This document shows positions 1 through 8,600 of a stretch of 64,000 nt of DNA, one piece after another. Origin of the DNA: Microbacterium sp. SORGH_AS_0969 (GTDB taxonomy: Bacteria; Actinomycetota; Actinomycetes; Actinomycetales; Microbacteriaceae). Where the stretch lies: positions 2,852,001 to 2,916,000 of the forward strand of contig NZ_JAUTAG010000001.1 of the NCBI RefSeq assembly GCF_030818255.1, written 5' to 3'. Each line of letters begins with the position of its first letter. Within the stretch, counting starts at the first letter, position 1. The notes below the pieces were generated by a model. The model did no database searches, had not been told where the DNA came from, and worked only from the letters and a program-made list of their open reading frames with translations. The position numbers and the translations under genes were made by a program.

Positions 1-407
1 TGCGGCTCGGGACCCCGCTCGGCTCGCGCCTGCCCGCGGCCCTGTCCGCCACGGGGCGCGCGCTGCTGATGACCCGCAGCGACGACGATGTCCGGGCGCT
101 GCTGACGCGAGGGCGTCCGCTGCCGAAGCTGACGGAGCACAGCACGGTCGACGTCGAGGGTGTCATCGCGAAGCTCGCCGCGGCGCGGGAGCGCGGGTGG
201 TCGGTGGACGAGGAAGAGTCGTTCCGCGGCATCGTCGGCGTCGCTGTTCCGCTCGAGGGGTGGGCGCCCGGCGATCCGCAGCTCGCCCTGGGCGTCGGCA
301 TCCCCGTCGCGGATGCCACCGGCGACCGTGTCGCGCGCGTCGGCGCTGCTCTTCGCGAGGCGGCGAAGGCGCTGACGAACCCGTTCAGCGCCTCTCGCTC
401 CCGCTGA
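1..407 (+). CDS. IclR-family transcriptional regulator, C-terminal part (5' end outside window)
   Basis: The reading frame is already open at base 3 and ends at the TGA at 405-407. The visible 134 residues match the C-terminal effector domain of IclR regulators: the run RLPAALSATGRALL is the conserved helix before the ligand pocket, and GWSVDEEESFRGIVGVAVPL is the conserved strand region that lines it. The N-terminal winged helix is outside the window. IclR proteins usually control neighbouring catabolic genes, and here the next genes encode a carrier and a hydrolase with a palindrome over their promoter. It is therefore the likely regulator of that pair. Family is secure; ligand unknown. Confidence 0.85.
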   Translation, partial: RLGTPLGSRLPAALSATGRALLMTRSDDDVRALLTRGRPLPKLTEHSTVDVEGVIAKLAAARERGWSVDEEESFRGIVGVAVPLEGWAPGDPQLALGVGIPVADATGDRVARVGAALREAAKALTNPFSASRSR

Positions 408-475
408 CGAGCGCTTTCCTCCGCCCCGGCAGGGGCGGTGATCGTCATGTCTGCAGCACGGGCGGGAAATGGCGT

Positions 476-491
476 GTCCAATATATTGAAC
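476..491. promoter_or_regulatory. Candidate IclR-type operator palindrome
   Basis: GTCCAATATATTGAAC reads the same on both strands except for one base pair per arm. It covers the -35 hexamer of the MFS promoter (486-491) and is AT-rich in a GC-rich region. Palindromes of this size over a promoter are typical IclR sites. Binding by the upstream regulator is inferred. Confidence 0.5.
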
Positions 492-514
492 TGTGTCCAC
501 AGGGTTGGTACAGT
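486..514 (+). promoter_or_regulatory. Sigma-70-type promoter of the MFS/FAH operon
   Basis: TTGAAC at 486-491 and TACAGT at 509-514 are separated by 17 bases, a canonical housekeeping arrangement. Transcription would start near 521, leaving a short leader that contains the ribosome binding site AAGGAG at 544-549. Confidence 0.55.
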
Positions 515-555
515 CGCGGAAGTCGCAAGACCCCAGCCGATCGAAGGAGATGGCC

Positions 556-1965
556 GTGACCACTGCATCCACACCGACGCCGCAGCCGCAGGATGACCCC
601 GAATACGCCGCGAACCTGCGTCGTGCAACGCTCGCCTCGAGCATCGGCAGCGCGCTGGAGTACTTCGACTTCGCGCTCTACGGCCTCTCAACGGCCCTGA
701 TCTTCAACGTCCTGTTCTTCTCGCAGGACAACCCGGCGCTCGCCACGGTCGCCGCGTTCGCCACCTACGGCGTCGGCTTCCTCGCCCGTCCCTTCGGCGG
801 ACTGTTCTTCGGAGTCCTCGGCGACAAGCTCGGCCGCAAGTGGGTGCTCGTCATCACGATCCTGCTGATGGGTGGGGCGTCGACGGCGATCGGCCTCCTG
901 CCCACCTACGAGGCCGTCGGCATCCTCGCGCCGATCCTGCTCGTGATCATGCGCCTTCTCCAGGGCTTCGGCGCGGGTGCCGAACAGGCGGGTGCGACGG
1001 TGCTCATGGCCGAGTACGCGCCGGTGAAGCGCCGCGGTTTCTTCTCGGCGCTGCCGTTCATCGGCATCCAGGCGGGCACGCTGCTCGCGGCCGTCGTCTT
1101 CAGCCTCATCTCACTACTGCCCGAAGACCAGCTGCTCAGCTGGGGCTGGCGCGTGCCGTTCCTGGCGTCGTTCGTGCTGATCCTGCTCGCGCTGTTCATC
1201 CGCATGCGGCTGCGCGAGACCCCGACCTTCATCGAGCTCGAGAAGAGCGAGCAGATCGCCGAGCGTCCGATCCGCGACATCTTCACGCGGGGCCTGCCGG
1301 GCGTCATCGTCGGCATCGGTCTGCGCATGGCCGAGAACGGCGGCTCGTACATGTTCAACACCCTCGCGCTGACGTTCTTCGTCGCCTCCGTGGGTGGCCA
1401 GGCCGACCGCAGCCTGCTGACCTGGGGCGTCACGCTCGGCTCGCTCATCGGCATCTTCTCGGTGCCCCTGACGGGCGCGCTGTCCGACCGCATGGGTCGC
1501 CGCACCGTCTACCGCCTGGGTGCGCTGTTCATGCTGGTCTTCACCTTCCCCGCCTGGTGGCTGATCTCGCTCGGGAGCTACCCGATCACGATCGCCGTGA
1601 TCGCGATCGGCATCGGCGTCGCCGTCAACTCGATGCTCGGACCGCAGTGCGCCATGCTCCCCGAGCTGTTCGGCAACCGTCACCGCTACCTGGGCGTGGC
1701 GATGGCGCGCGAGATCTCGGCTGTTCTCGCCGGTGGCCTCGCGGGAGTCCTCGGTGCGTACATCATCGCCGTGAGCGGGGCGAACTGGCTCCTCCTGGCG
1801 ATCTACATGGGAACCCTCGCGCTCATCACGACCGCGTCGACGTTCCTCGTCCCTGAGACCCTCCGCCGCGACCTCACGCGCACCGACGACGCCATCAAGG
1901 TGTCGCGCGACGAGGCGGGCGAGGGTGTGGATGCCACGACCGTGACCGTTCGGACCATCCGATGA
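556..1965 (+). CDS. MFS transporter, metabolite:H+ symporter type
   Basis: A 469-residue membrane protein with about twelve hydrophobic segments. The start of TM1 (ASSIGSALEYFDFALYG), the loop GDKLGRKWVLV after TM2-3 and the second copy SDRMGRRTVYRLG are the signatures of the metabolite:H+ symporter branch of the major facilitator superfamily, which imports organic acids and related compounds. GTG at 556 is preferred over the ATG at 550 because AAGGAG (544-549) sits 6 bases before the GTG but touches the ATG. Its stop codon overlaps the start of the next gene (ATGA), so the two are translationally coupled. Substrate is not predictable from sequence; an acid degraded by the downstream hydrolase is likely. 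Confidence 0.85.
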   Translation: MTTASTPTPQPQDDPEYAANLRRATLASSIGSALEYFDFALYGLSTALIFNVLFFSQDNPALATVAAFATYGVGFLARPFGGLFFGVLGDKLGRKWVLVITILLMGGASTAIGLLPTYEAVGILAPILLVIMRLLQGFGAGAEQAGATVLMAEYAPVKRRGFFSALPFIGIQAGTLLAAVVFSLISLLPEDQLLSWGWRVPFLASFVLILLALFIRMRLRETPTFIELEKSEQIAERPIRDIFTRGLPGVIVGIGLRMAENGGSYMFNTLALTFFVASVGGQADRSLLTWGVTLGSLIGIFSVPLTGALSDRMGRRTVYRLGALFMLVFTFPAWWLISLGSYPITIAVIAIGIGVAVNSMLGPQCAMLPELFGNRHRYLGVAMAREISAVLAGGLAGVLGAYIIAVSGANWLLLAIYMGTLALITTASTFLVPETLRRDLTRTDDAIKVSRDEAGEGVDATTVTVRTIR

Positions 1966-2699
1966 CGCGCATCGCCCGCGTGCGGACGCTGGAGGGCGTG
2001 CGCACGGTCCGGCTCGACGGGGACCGGCTCGTGCCGATCGCCGATCCCTACGTCGCCTTCGCGGCGGGGGAGGAGATCGCGGATGCCGGCAGCCCGGTGC
2101 ATGGGTCGTTCGAGGCGCCGTGCGTCCCGACTCTGGTCGTGGGCATCGCCCAGAACGGGCCCGGGCACGCCTCGCCTGTCCAGGCGTGGCTGAAGAGCCC
2201 CCGCACCGTCGCGGGTCCCGATCGCACGGTGACGCTGCGTCGCGACGCCGGCACGACGGTGGCGGAGGCGGAGGTGGCGGTCGTCATCGGTCGCGGAACG
2301 ACGGGGCTCACCGCCGAGAACGCGCACGAGTACGTGCTCGGCATCACCGCGGTGAACGACCTGTCGAGTCCCGATCGGTCGGAGTTCGACCCCCGCAACT
2401 TCGAGTCGAAGTCGGGGGAGGGGTACACCCCACTGGGGCCGTACATCGACACCGCGATCGGTCTCGACGACGACGTGACGCTCCAGCTCGTCGTCGACGG
2501 GGAGCCCGTTCGCGACACGTCGGCGGGGCGCTACCCGATGTCGATGCGCGCGTGTCTCGCGTACGTCGCAGCGTGGACGACGTTGGGCCCCGGGGACGTG
2601 ATCATGATGGGAGCGCCGTTCTCGGCATCCCCGATCCGTCCGGGAGTCACGGTCGAGGTCGTCGTGGGCGAGATGCGGCTGCGGACCCCGACGATCTGA
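1962..2699 (+). CDS. Fumarylacetoacetate hydrolase (FAH) family protein
   Basis: 245 residues, the usual length of the short FAH-family enzymes, which hydrolyse or decarboxylate beta-dicarbonyl and 2-keto-4-ene acids or hydrate them. The metal-binding E-x-E pair is visible in VAEAEVAVVIGR, followed by the conserved VNDLSSPD, the lysine region ESKSGEGYTPLGPYI and the C-terminal loop MMGAPFSASPIRPGVTVEV, where most members have a TGTPxG-type turn. It overlaps the MFS gene by 4 bp and so shares its transcript. The pair most likely imports and degrades one acid, perhaps from aromatic or sugar-acid breakdown. The exact reaction is unknown. Confidence 0.8.
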   Translation: MTRIARVRTLEGVRTVRLDGDRLVPIADPYVAFAAGEEIADAGSPVHGSFEAPCVPTLVVGIAQNGPGHASPVQAWLKSPRTVAGPDRTVTLRRDAGTTVAEAEVAVVIGRGTTGLTAENAHEYVLGITAVNDLSSPDRSEFDPRNFESKSGEGYTPLGPYIDTAIGLDDDVTLQLVVDGEPVRDTSAGRYPMSMRACLAYVAAWTTLGPGDVIMMGAPFSASPIRPGVTVEVVVGEMRLRTPTI

Positions 2700-2705
2700 C
2701 GTGCG

Positions 2706-2831
2706 TCAGTGCTTCTTGTAGCCCGCGTTGCGGCCCATCGAGAAGAGGGCGCCGATCGCGCCGATGCCGCCGAGGAGGGCGACACCGCCGATGACCCAGA
2801 GCACGACGTGGGAGAAGAAGCCGCTGTCCAT
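2706..2831 (-). CDS. Small membrane protein, 41 residues
   Basis: A short reading frame begins with ATG at 2831-2829 and ends at TGA 2708-2706. It encodes a single hydrophobic segment (VVLWVIGGVALLGGIGAIGA) followed by a basic tail ending NAGYKKH. A ribosome binding site AAGGA lies 6 bases before the ATG, which supports translation. It runs convergent with the FAH gene, leaving only 6 bases between the two stop codons. I do not recognise a family. The shape (short N-terminus, one membrane helix, basic C-terminus) is that of many actinobacterial membrane peptides. Its product is too small for usual length cut-offs. Confidence 0.6.
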   Translation of the reverse strand: MDSGFFSHVVLWVIGGVALLGGIGAIGALFSMGRNAGYKKH

Positions 2832-2918
2832 GATGATCCTTCGGGTCGGTGGGTTTCGATTCTACCGGCGCGCTCCGGTGCTCCTCGACACGCGCGGGTC
2901 GTGCGGACGCGCTCGCGC

Positions 2919-3108
2919 TGGTAGACTTCCGAGGAACTTCGGCGAGGGACTGTCGCACACCGTTTGGTGAACGTGGCATCCGTGATCGACGCGGTGATGC
3001 AGGCTCCCGGCTTTCCTCACGCGCTCGCGTTCGAGTCGAATCCAGACCACCAGTGCGGGCCGTGTTCCGCCCCCAAGCTGCGGGCCGCATGCCCGCGAGG
3101 AGAACATC
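2919..3108 (+). promoter_or_regulatory. Promoter and long leader of the L25 gene
   Basis: TGGTAGACT at 2919-2927 is an extended -10 element, putting a transcript start near 2934 and leaving a leader of about 175 bases. At its end GCGGGC (3080-3085) and GCCCGC (3091-3096) form a hairpin directly before the ribosome binding site GAGGAG (3097-3102). A long leader with a hairpin touching the Shine-Dalgarno site would suit feedback control of a ribosomal protein. That role is inferred; I do not recognise a known leader motif. Confidence 0.4.
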
Positions 3109-3736
3109 ATGTCGGAAGACAACAAGGTCGTCGCGGAGCTCCGCGAGAACTTCGGCAAGGGCTTCGCCCGTCGCCTCCGCGCCGCGGGCAAGATCCCGGC
3201 CGTCATCTACGGCCACGGCACCGAGCCCCAGCACGTCGCGCTGCCCGGTCACCAGACCGCGCTGCTCATCCGCCGCGCGAACGCCCTGCTCGACCTCGAC
3301 ATCGCGGGCAAGAGCCAGCTCGTGCTGGTCAAGGACGTCCAGAAGGACCCCGTGCGCCAGATCATCGAGCACATCGACCTCATCGTCGTGAAGAAGGGCG
3401 AGAAGGTCCAGGTCGACGTGCCCGTCGTCGTCATCGGCGAGCCCTTCTCCGGCACCATCGCGATGCTCGACACCGCGACCCGTGTCGCTCGAGGTCGAGG
3501 CCACCCACATCCCGCAGAACGTCGAGGTCGACGTCGAGGGCGCCGAGGACGGCACGCAGATCACCGCTGCCGACCTGAAGCTCCCCGCCGGTGCGAGCCT
3601 CGTGACCGAGCCCGAGACCCTCATCGTGGGCGTCTCGGTGCCGCTCGACACGCTGGCCGCCGAGGAAGAGATCGCCGAGGCCGACGCCGAGGTCGCCGAG
3701 GAGCAGTCCGAAGAGGCCGAGGCCGCCGACAACTGA
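3109..3736 (+). CDS. rplY: 50S ribosomal protein L25 / general stress protein Ctc, with an apparent 1-base frameshift
   Basis: Residues from the ATG at 3109 (EDNKVVAELRENFGKG, then GKIPAVIYGHG) are a clear L25/Ctc N-terminal domain, the 5S rRNA-binding part. At 3479-3481 (CCC) the frame breaks. The rest of the protein (SLEVEATHIPQNVEV to the acidic tail ending EEAEAADN at 3736) continues one base later. Removing one C gives a continuous protein of about 208 residues, the normal length for the long form with a C-terminal TL5/CTC domain. As written, the first frame instead runs on through the terminator and into pth. Either a sequence error or a recent mutation. Pth follows, as in many actinobacteria. 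Confidence 0.85.
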
Positions 3737-3767
3737 CGCCGGACGGCTGCGAGTCGCAGTTCGTCGA

Positions 3768-3795
3768 CGAGGGGGCGCGTTCTCGCGCCCCCTCG
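3768..3795 (+). terminator. Rho-independent terminator after L25
   Basis: A perfect 12-bp stem (CGAGGGGGCGCG with its complement) around a 4-base loop, followed by TTTCGTTT. It separates L25 from pth. Confidence 0.8.
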
Positions 3796-3846
3796 TTTCG
3801 TTTCCGGCTGGACTGTCGTTTCGGCCGAACCGAGAGAATGGATGCC

Positions 3847-4431
3847 ATGGCAGACACGTGGGTGATCGTCGGACTGGGCAACCCGGGCCCGCGTTACGAG
3901 GCGACGCGGCACAACATCGGCCAGATGGTCGTCGACGAGCTCGCGGCGCGGCGGAGCGAAGCGTTCCGCGCACACAAGGCGAACGCCCGCGTCGCCGAGA
4001 CGTGGCTGCGCCCGGGCGGCGCCAAGCTCGTGCTCGCGAAGCCGAACAGCTTCATGAACGTCTCGGGCGGTCCGGCTGCCGGGCTCGCCCGCTTCTACGA
4101 CGTCGCTCCGGAGCGGGTGGTGGTCGTCCACGATGAACTCGACATCCCATACGACACCGTGAAGCTCAAGACGGGCGGCGGTCACGGCGGACACAACGGT
4201 GTCCGCGACGTCGCCAAGGCGCTGGGCACTCCGGAGTTCCCGCGCGTGCGCGTCGGCATCGGCCGCCCGGTGGGTCGGCAGGACCCAGCGGACTGGGTGC
4301 TGGATCCGTTCGGCGCGACCGAGCGTCAGACCCTGCCGATCCTCGTCTCGGATGCCGCGGACGCGGTGGAGATGCTCGTCGAGGAGGGGCTGGTCGCGGC
4401 GCAGCAGCGATTCCACGCCCCGCGCGCCTGA
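3847..4431 (+). CDS. pth: Peptidyl-tRNA hydrolase
   Basis: 194 residues. The protein opens with VIVGLGNPGPRYEATRHNIG, containing the catalytic His and the Asn pair of bacterial Pth. It continues with KPNSFMNVSGG and VVVHDELDIPYDTVKLKTGGGHGGHNG, the Asp and loop that hold the peptidyl-tRNA end. It frees tRNA from drop-off peptidyl-tRNAs in the cytoplasm. ATG 3847 is chosen because the family starts about there and GAGAAT, a likely -10, ends 7 bases before it. An in-frame ATG at 3838 would overlap that element. Because of the L25 frameshift, the L25 frame also reads into this gene; the fusion is not believed. Confidence 0.95.
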   Translation: MADTWVIVGLGNPGPRYEATRHNIGQMVVDELAARRSEAFRAHKANARVAETWLRPGGAKLVLAKPNSFMNVSGGPAAGLARFYDVAPERVVVVHDELDIPYDTVKLKTGGGHGGHNGVRDVAKALGTPEFPRVRVGIGRPVGRQDPADWVLDPFGATERQTLPILVSDAADAVEMLVEEGLVAAQQRFHAPRA

Positions 4432-4445
4432 GCAACGCCCCTCCC

Positions 4446-4485
4446 ACGACGAGAGCCCCGGCCGATCGGCCGGGGCTCTCGTCGT
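4446..4485. terminator. Bidirectional terminator between pth and a convergent gene
   Basis: A perfect 40-base palindrome, 20 bases per arm, centred on GGCCGATCGGCC. It lies between two convergent genes and would act on both strands. Confidence 0.8.
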
Positions 4486-4501
4486 CGCTGAGCGGAGGCG
4501 T

Positions 4502-5023
4502 TCAGCCGATGGTGTTGACGTACGGCGCCGCTCCGGCGGTCGCGCCGATGCCGAAGACCACGGCGACGACGATGCCGCCGAGGACCGCGAGGATGATCGC
4601 GGTGATGCCGTAGCCGCGGCCACGGTTCTTGACGGCCGCGATGATGCCCTGGATGAAGCCCCAGAGGCCCAGCGCGCCGAAGACGAGGAAGCCGGCGACG
4701 GCGAGCAGACCCGCCACGGCCGCGGCCTGCTGCGCGCTCTCGGGGAGCGTCGACGCGTCGATCTGCGTGCCGTTCGCGCCGGTGGTCGCGTACTGCACGA
4801 GGGCGCCGCTCTGCATGCCGCCGATGAAGGCGAGGATCGAGCCGATCACGATCGCGGCCAGCGACACCACGAAGGCGATGAGGCCGAGACGATTCGACGG
4901 CTTCGCGGCCGACGCGGTCGGCGGCTGGTAGCTCGGGGACGCGGGGTAGCCCGCCTGAGCGGCGTCGGCGCGCGTGGCGGGAGGAGGGTTGTACGGCTCG
5001 GGGGGCGGCGTCGTGCTGCTCAC
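4502..5023 (-). CDS. Proline-rich membrane protein of unknown function (paralogue of the next gene)
   Basis: 173 residues from GTG at 5023, chosen because AAGGAG lies 6 bases upstream; a longer frame has no such support. The first 50 residues are rich in Pro, Ala and Tyr and likely cytoplasmic. Three hydrophobic segments follow: LIAFVVSLAAIVIGSILAFIGG, a central one (GLLAVAGFLVFGALGLWGF) and the C-terminal one after NRGRGYGITAIILAVLGG. The architecture resembles DUF4190-type small membrane proteins. The segment NRGRGYGITAIILAVLGG is mirrored in the neighbouring protein (DRGRPMGIVAIVFAALGP), so the two probably arose by duplication. Function unknown. Confidence 0.75.
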   Translation of the reverse strand: MSSTTPPPEPYNPPPATRADAAQAGYPASPSYQPPTASAAKPSNRLGLIAFVVSLAAIVIGSILAFIGGMQSGALVQYATTGANGTQIDASTLPESAQQAAAVAGLLAVAGFLVFGALGLWGFIQGIIAAVKNRGRGYGITAIILAVLGGIVVAVVFGIGATAGAAPYVNTIG

Positions 5024-5137
5024 GGGGTACTCCTTCGATCGCGGGACGGATTCATCCCATGGCCGCGAGTATAGGGAGACCGACCGATTTCTGAGAAGAA
5101 GCTGGACGCGCGCCCGCAAACGCGGTAACGCCCCGAG

Positions 5138-5605
5138 TCAGACGAGCGCTCCTCCCGTGCCCGCGGTGGTTCCGGCACCCGCGACAAGCGCGATGGCCAC
5201 GAGGGCGCCGAACACCAGGGGGCCGAGGGCGGCGAAGACGATGGCGACGATGCCCATCGGTCGGCCCCGGTCGCGAGCGGTCGCGATGATCCCGACGACG
5301 AGCGCGGCGATCCCCAGTGCGGTGCCGCTCCAGAAGGCGATCTCGACGACGAGGACGAGATCGCGGACGGGGGTCAACACCCGCAGGTCGATGTTCTGTC
5401 CGCCCTGAGCGACGATCTGCGCGCCGGCTCCGCGGCCGACGCGGAACGCGGCGAACCCGGCGACCGCGGGGGCGACGAGCATGCTCAGGATGCCGGCCAC
5501 GAGGGCGAACGCCCCGAGAGGGCGCCGCTTCTTCGGCTTCGGTGGGGGAGCCAGAAGCGTTCCCGTCGCGGGAGCGACGTAGGGGGCGGCGAAGGGCGAC
5601 GACAT
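5138..5605 (-). CDS. Membrane protein of unknown function (paralogue of the previous gene)
   Basis: 155 residues from ATG at 5605. The N-terminus is short, Pro/Ala-rich and ends in a basic patch (PPPKPKKRRPLG). Three hydrophobic segments follow, the last after the motif DRGRPMGIVAIVFAALGP that is shared with the adjacent gene. A TAGAGT hexamer ends 6 bases before the ATG, so the message is probably leaderless. It is divergent from mfd with only 65 bases between the start codons. Nothing in the sequence points to a specific function. Confidence 0.75.
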   Translation of the reverse strand: MSSPFAAPYVAPATGTLLAPPPKPKKRRPLGAFALVAGILSMLVAPAVAGFAAFRVGRGAGAQIVAQGGQNIDLRVLTPVRDLVLVVEIAFWSGTALGIAALVVGIIATARDRGRPMGIVAIVFAALGPLVFGALVAIALVAGAGTTAGTGGALV

Positions 5606-5611
5606 GTCAGC

Positions 5612-5617
5612 ACTCTA
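5612..5617 (-). promoter_or_regulatory. -10 hexamer of a leaderless promoter
   Basis: TAGAGT on the minus strand, 6 bases before the ATG at 5605. Confidence 0.55.
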
Positions 5618-5657
5618 CGAGACGGGCTCCCGCCGACCCGATGTCGGTGCCCCCGCG

Positions 5658-5663
5658 TAGACT
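5658..5663 (+). promoter_or_regulatory. -10 hexamer of the leaderless mfd promoter
   Basis: TAGACT, 7 bases before the GTG at 5671; no Shine-Dalgarno sequence is present. Confidence 0.6.
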
Positions 5664-5670
5664 TTCCCGA

Positions 5671-8600
5671 GTGACAGTTCCCGGGATCGTGCGCGCCCTC
5701 GAGCAGGCTGAGTCGTACCGTGAGGCCGCGTCCGCGGCATCCGCCGACCTTTCTCTCTCCCTCGTCGACGGGCTCGATGCCCCCGTCATCGCGGGCCTCG
5801 TCGAGCGTCGCCGCGCGGCGGGCGACCCGGGTGCCGTGTTGGTGATCGCCCCGACCGGACGTCGTGCCGAGTCCCTGGGGCCGGCGCTGGATGCCGTCCT
5901 GCCCGGCGCGCAGGTGCTGCACTTCCCCGCGTGGGAGACGCTCCCGCACGAGCGTCTCAGCCCGAGCCCCGAGACCGTGGGACGACGCCTCGACGTGTTG
6001 CGCCGGATCGCCGCGTGGAACGGTGATGCGCCCCTCGTGGTCACCGCGTCCGTCCGCAGCGCTCTGCAGCCGCTCGCACCGGGACTCGGCGACGTCGCTC
6101 CGGTCGAGCTGGCCGTTGGCGGCCGCGGCCACGAGCTCGAAGCGGTCACGACGCGACTCGTCGAGCTGGCGTACCACCGCGTCGACATGGTCTCGCGCCG
6201 CGGCGAGTTCGCCGTGCGCGGCGGCATCCTCGACGTGTTCCCGCCCGTCGCCGACCACCCGTACCGCGTCGAGTTCTTCGGTGACGAGGTCGACCAGATC
6301 CGCGCCTTCTCGGTCGCCGACCAGCGCTCGCTTCCGGGCGAGGTGACGACCGTCACGCTGGTCCCCAGCCGCGAGCTCCTGCTCACGCCCGCGGTGCGGA
6401 CGCGCGCGGCGGCGCTTCGCGACGCCTACCCGGGCCTGCGCCAGTTGCTCGAGAAGATGGCCGAGGGCATTCCCGCCGAGGGGATGGAGTCGCTCATCCC
6501 CGTGCTCATCGACGACCTCACGACCCTGGTCGACTACCTGCCCGGCGGTAGTGCGGTCGCGCTCGTCGACCCGGAGCGCTCGCTCGCGCGCGCGACGACG
6601 CTCGGCGACACCAATCGCGAGTTCCTCGAGGCCGCGTGGTCGGCGGCGACGGCGGGAGCCGACACCCCCGTCGATCTCGACTCCGGCGACTTCGTGACCC
6701 TCGACGACCTCCACGAGCGCGCCAGCGGACGCGGGGGAGTCTGGTGGCAGCTCAGCGCCTTCGACTCGGGCGCAGCGGATGCCGAAGACGAGGGGCTCGT
6801 GACGGGGGACGACTCCCCGCACCGCATCAAGGCCGACGCCGTTCCCTCGTTCCAGGGCAACGTCGACGGGGCCACCGCCCACGTGGGCCAGTTGCTCGGC
6901 GACGGGTGGTCGGTGATCGTCACGGCATCCGGACCCGGTCTGGTGGACCGCGCGCGCGACGTGCTCGCCGAGCGCGGGATCGCGGCGCGGCGCGTGGACG
7001 ACGTGCTCACCCCTCCCGAGCCCGGTGTCGCGCACGTCGTGTGCGCGCCGCTCGAGCGCGGCTTCGAACTCGGCGAGGCGCGGTTCGCCGTCATCACCGA
7101 GACCGAGTTCTACGGTCGCTCGGTGGGCGGCGACAACCGCGGCGCGAAGAAGCTCGCCTCGCGTCGCCGCAACGTGGTCGATCCGCTGCAGCTGAAGCCC
7201 GGCGACGTCGTGGTGCACGCGACCCACGGCATCGGCAAGTTCATCGAGTTGACCCAGCGCGAGGTGTCGAGCGGCGGGCGCAACGCCGTGAAGACGACGA
7301 AGGAGTACCTCGTCCTCGAGTACGCGCCCTCCAAGCGCGGCTACCCGGGCGACAAGCTGTTCGTCCCCACCGATCAGCTCGATCTGCTGTCGAAGTACGT
7401 CGGCGGCGAGGCCCCGACCCTGTCGAAGATGGGCGGCAGCGACTGGGCCGCGGCGAAGGGCCGGGCCCGCAAGGCCGTCCGTGACATCGCCGTCGAGCTG
7501 GTGAAGCTGTACTCGGCGCGCATGGCATCCAAGGGATACGCCTTCGGTCCCGACACCCCGTGGCAGCGCGAGCTCGAAGAGGCCTTCCCCTTCGCCGAGA
7601 CGCAGGACCAGCTGCAGACGATCGACGAGATCAAGGCCGACATGGAGAAGCCGATCCCCATGGACCGCCTGCTCTCGGGCGACGTCGGCTTCGGCAAGAC
7701 CGAGGTCGCCGTACGCGCGGCGTTCAAAGCGATCCAGGACGGCAAGCAGGTCGCGATGCTCGTGCCCACGACCCTTCTCGTGAAGCAGCACCTCGAGACC
7801 TTCGCCGAGCGCTTCGCCGGGTTCCCCGTGACCGTGCGCCCGCTGTCGCGTTTCCAGAGCGACAAAGAGGCCAAGGCCACGCTCGCGGGGCTCACCGACG
7901 GCACCGTCGACATGGTCATCGGCACGCACCGCATCCTCACCGAGAAGGTCATCTTCAAAGACCTCGGGCTGATGATCATCGACGAGGAACAGCGCTTCGG
8001 CGTCGAGCACAAGGACGCCCTGAAGAAGCTGAAGACCAACGTCGACATCCTTGCGATGAGCGCCACGCCCATCCCGCGCACGCTCGAGATGGCGGTCACC
8101 GGCATCCGCGAGATGTCGACCCTCGCCACCCCGCCCGAGGATCGGCATCCGATCCTCTCCTACGTCGGGCCGCGCAACGACAAGCAGATCGCGGCCGCCA
8201 TCCGCCGCGAGCTGCTGCGCGAGGGCCAGGTGTTCTACGTGCACAACCGCGTGTCGTCGATCCAGCGCGTCGCGGCGCACCTCGCCGAGCTCGTGCCCGA
8301 GGCCCGCATCGTCGTCGCGCACGGTCAGATGGGCGAGCACGCTCTCGAGCAGGTCGTCGACGACTTCTGGGAACGCCGCGCCGACGTGCTCGTGTCGACC
8401 ACGATCATCGAGACGGGCCTCGACATCTCGAACGCGAACACGATCATCATCGACCGGGCCGACAAGTACGGCCTGTCGCAGCTGCACCAGCTGCGCGGTC
8501 GCGTCGGTCGCGGGCGCGACCGCGCGTACGCCTACTTCCTCTACGACGAGATGAAGCCGCTGTCCGAGACCGCGGCCGACCGCCTCGAGACGATCGCCGT

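Noticed and set aside
3109..4431. A 440-residue L25-Pth fusion protein
   Set aside because: The middle 120 residues are Arg/Gly-rich nonsense and span a terminator, and both partners are complete in the correct frames if one C is removed.
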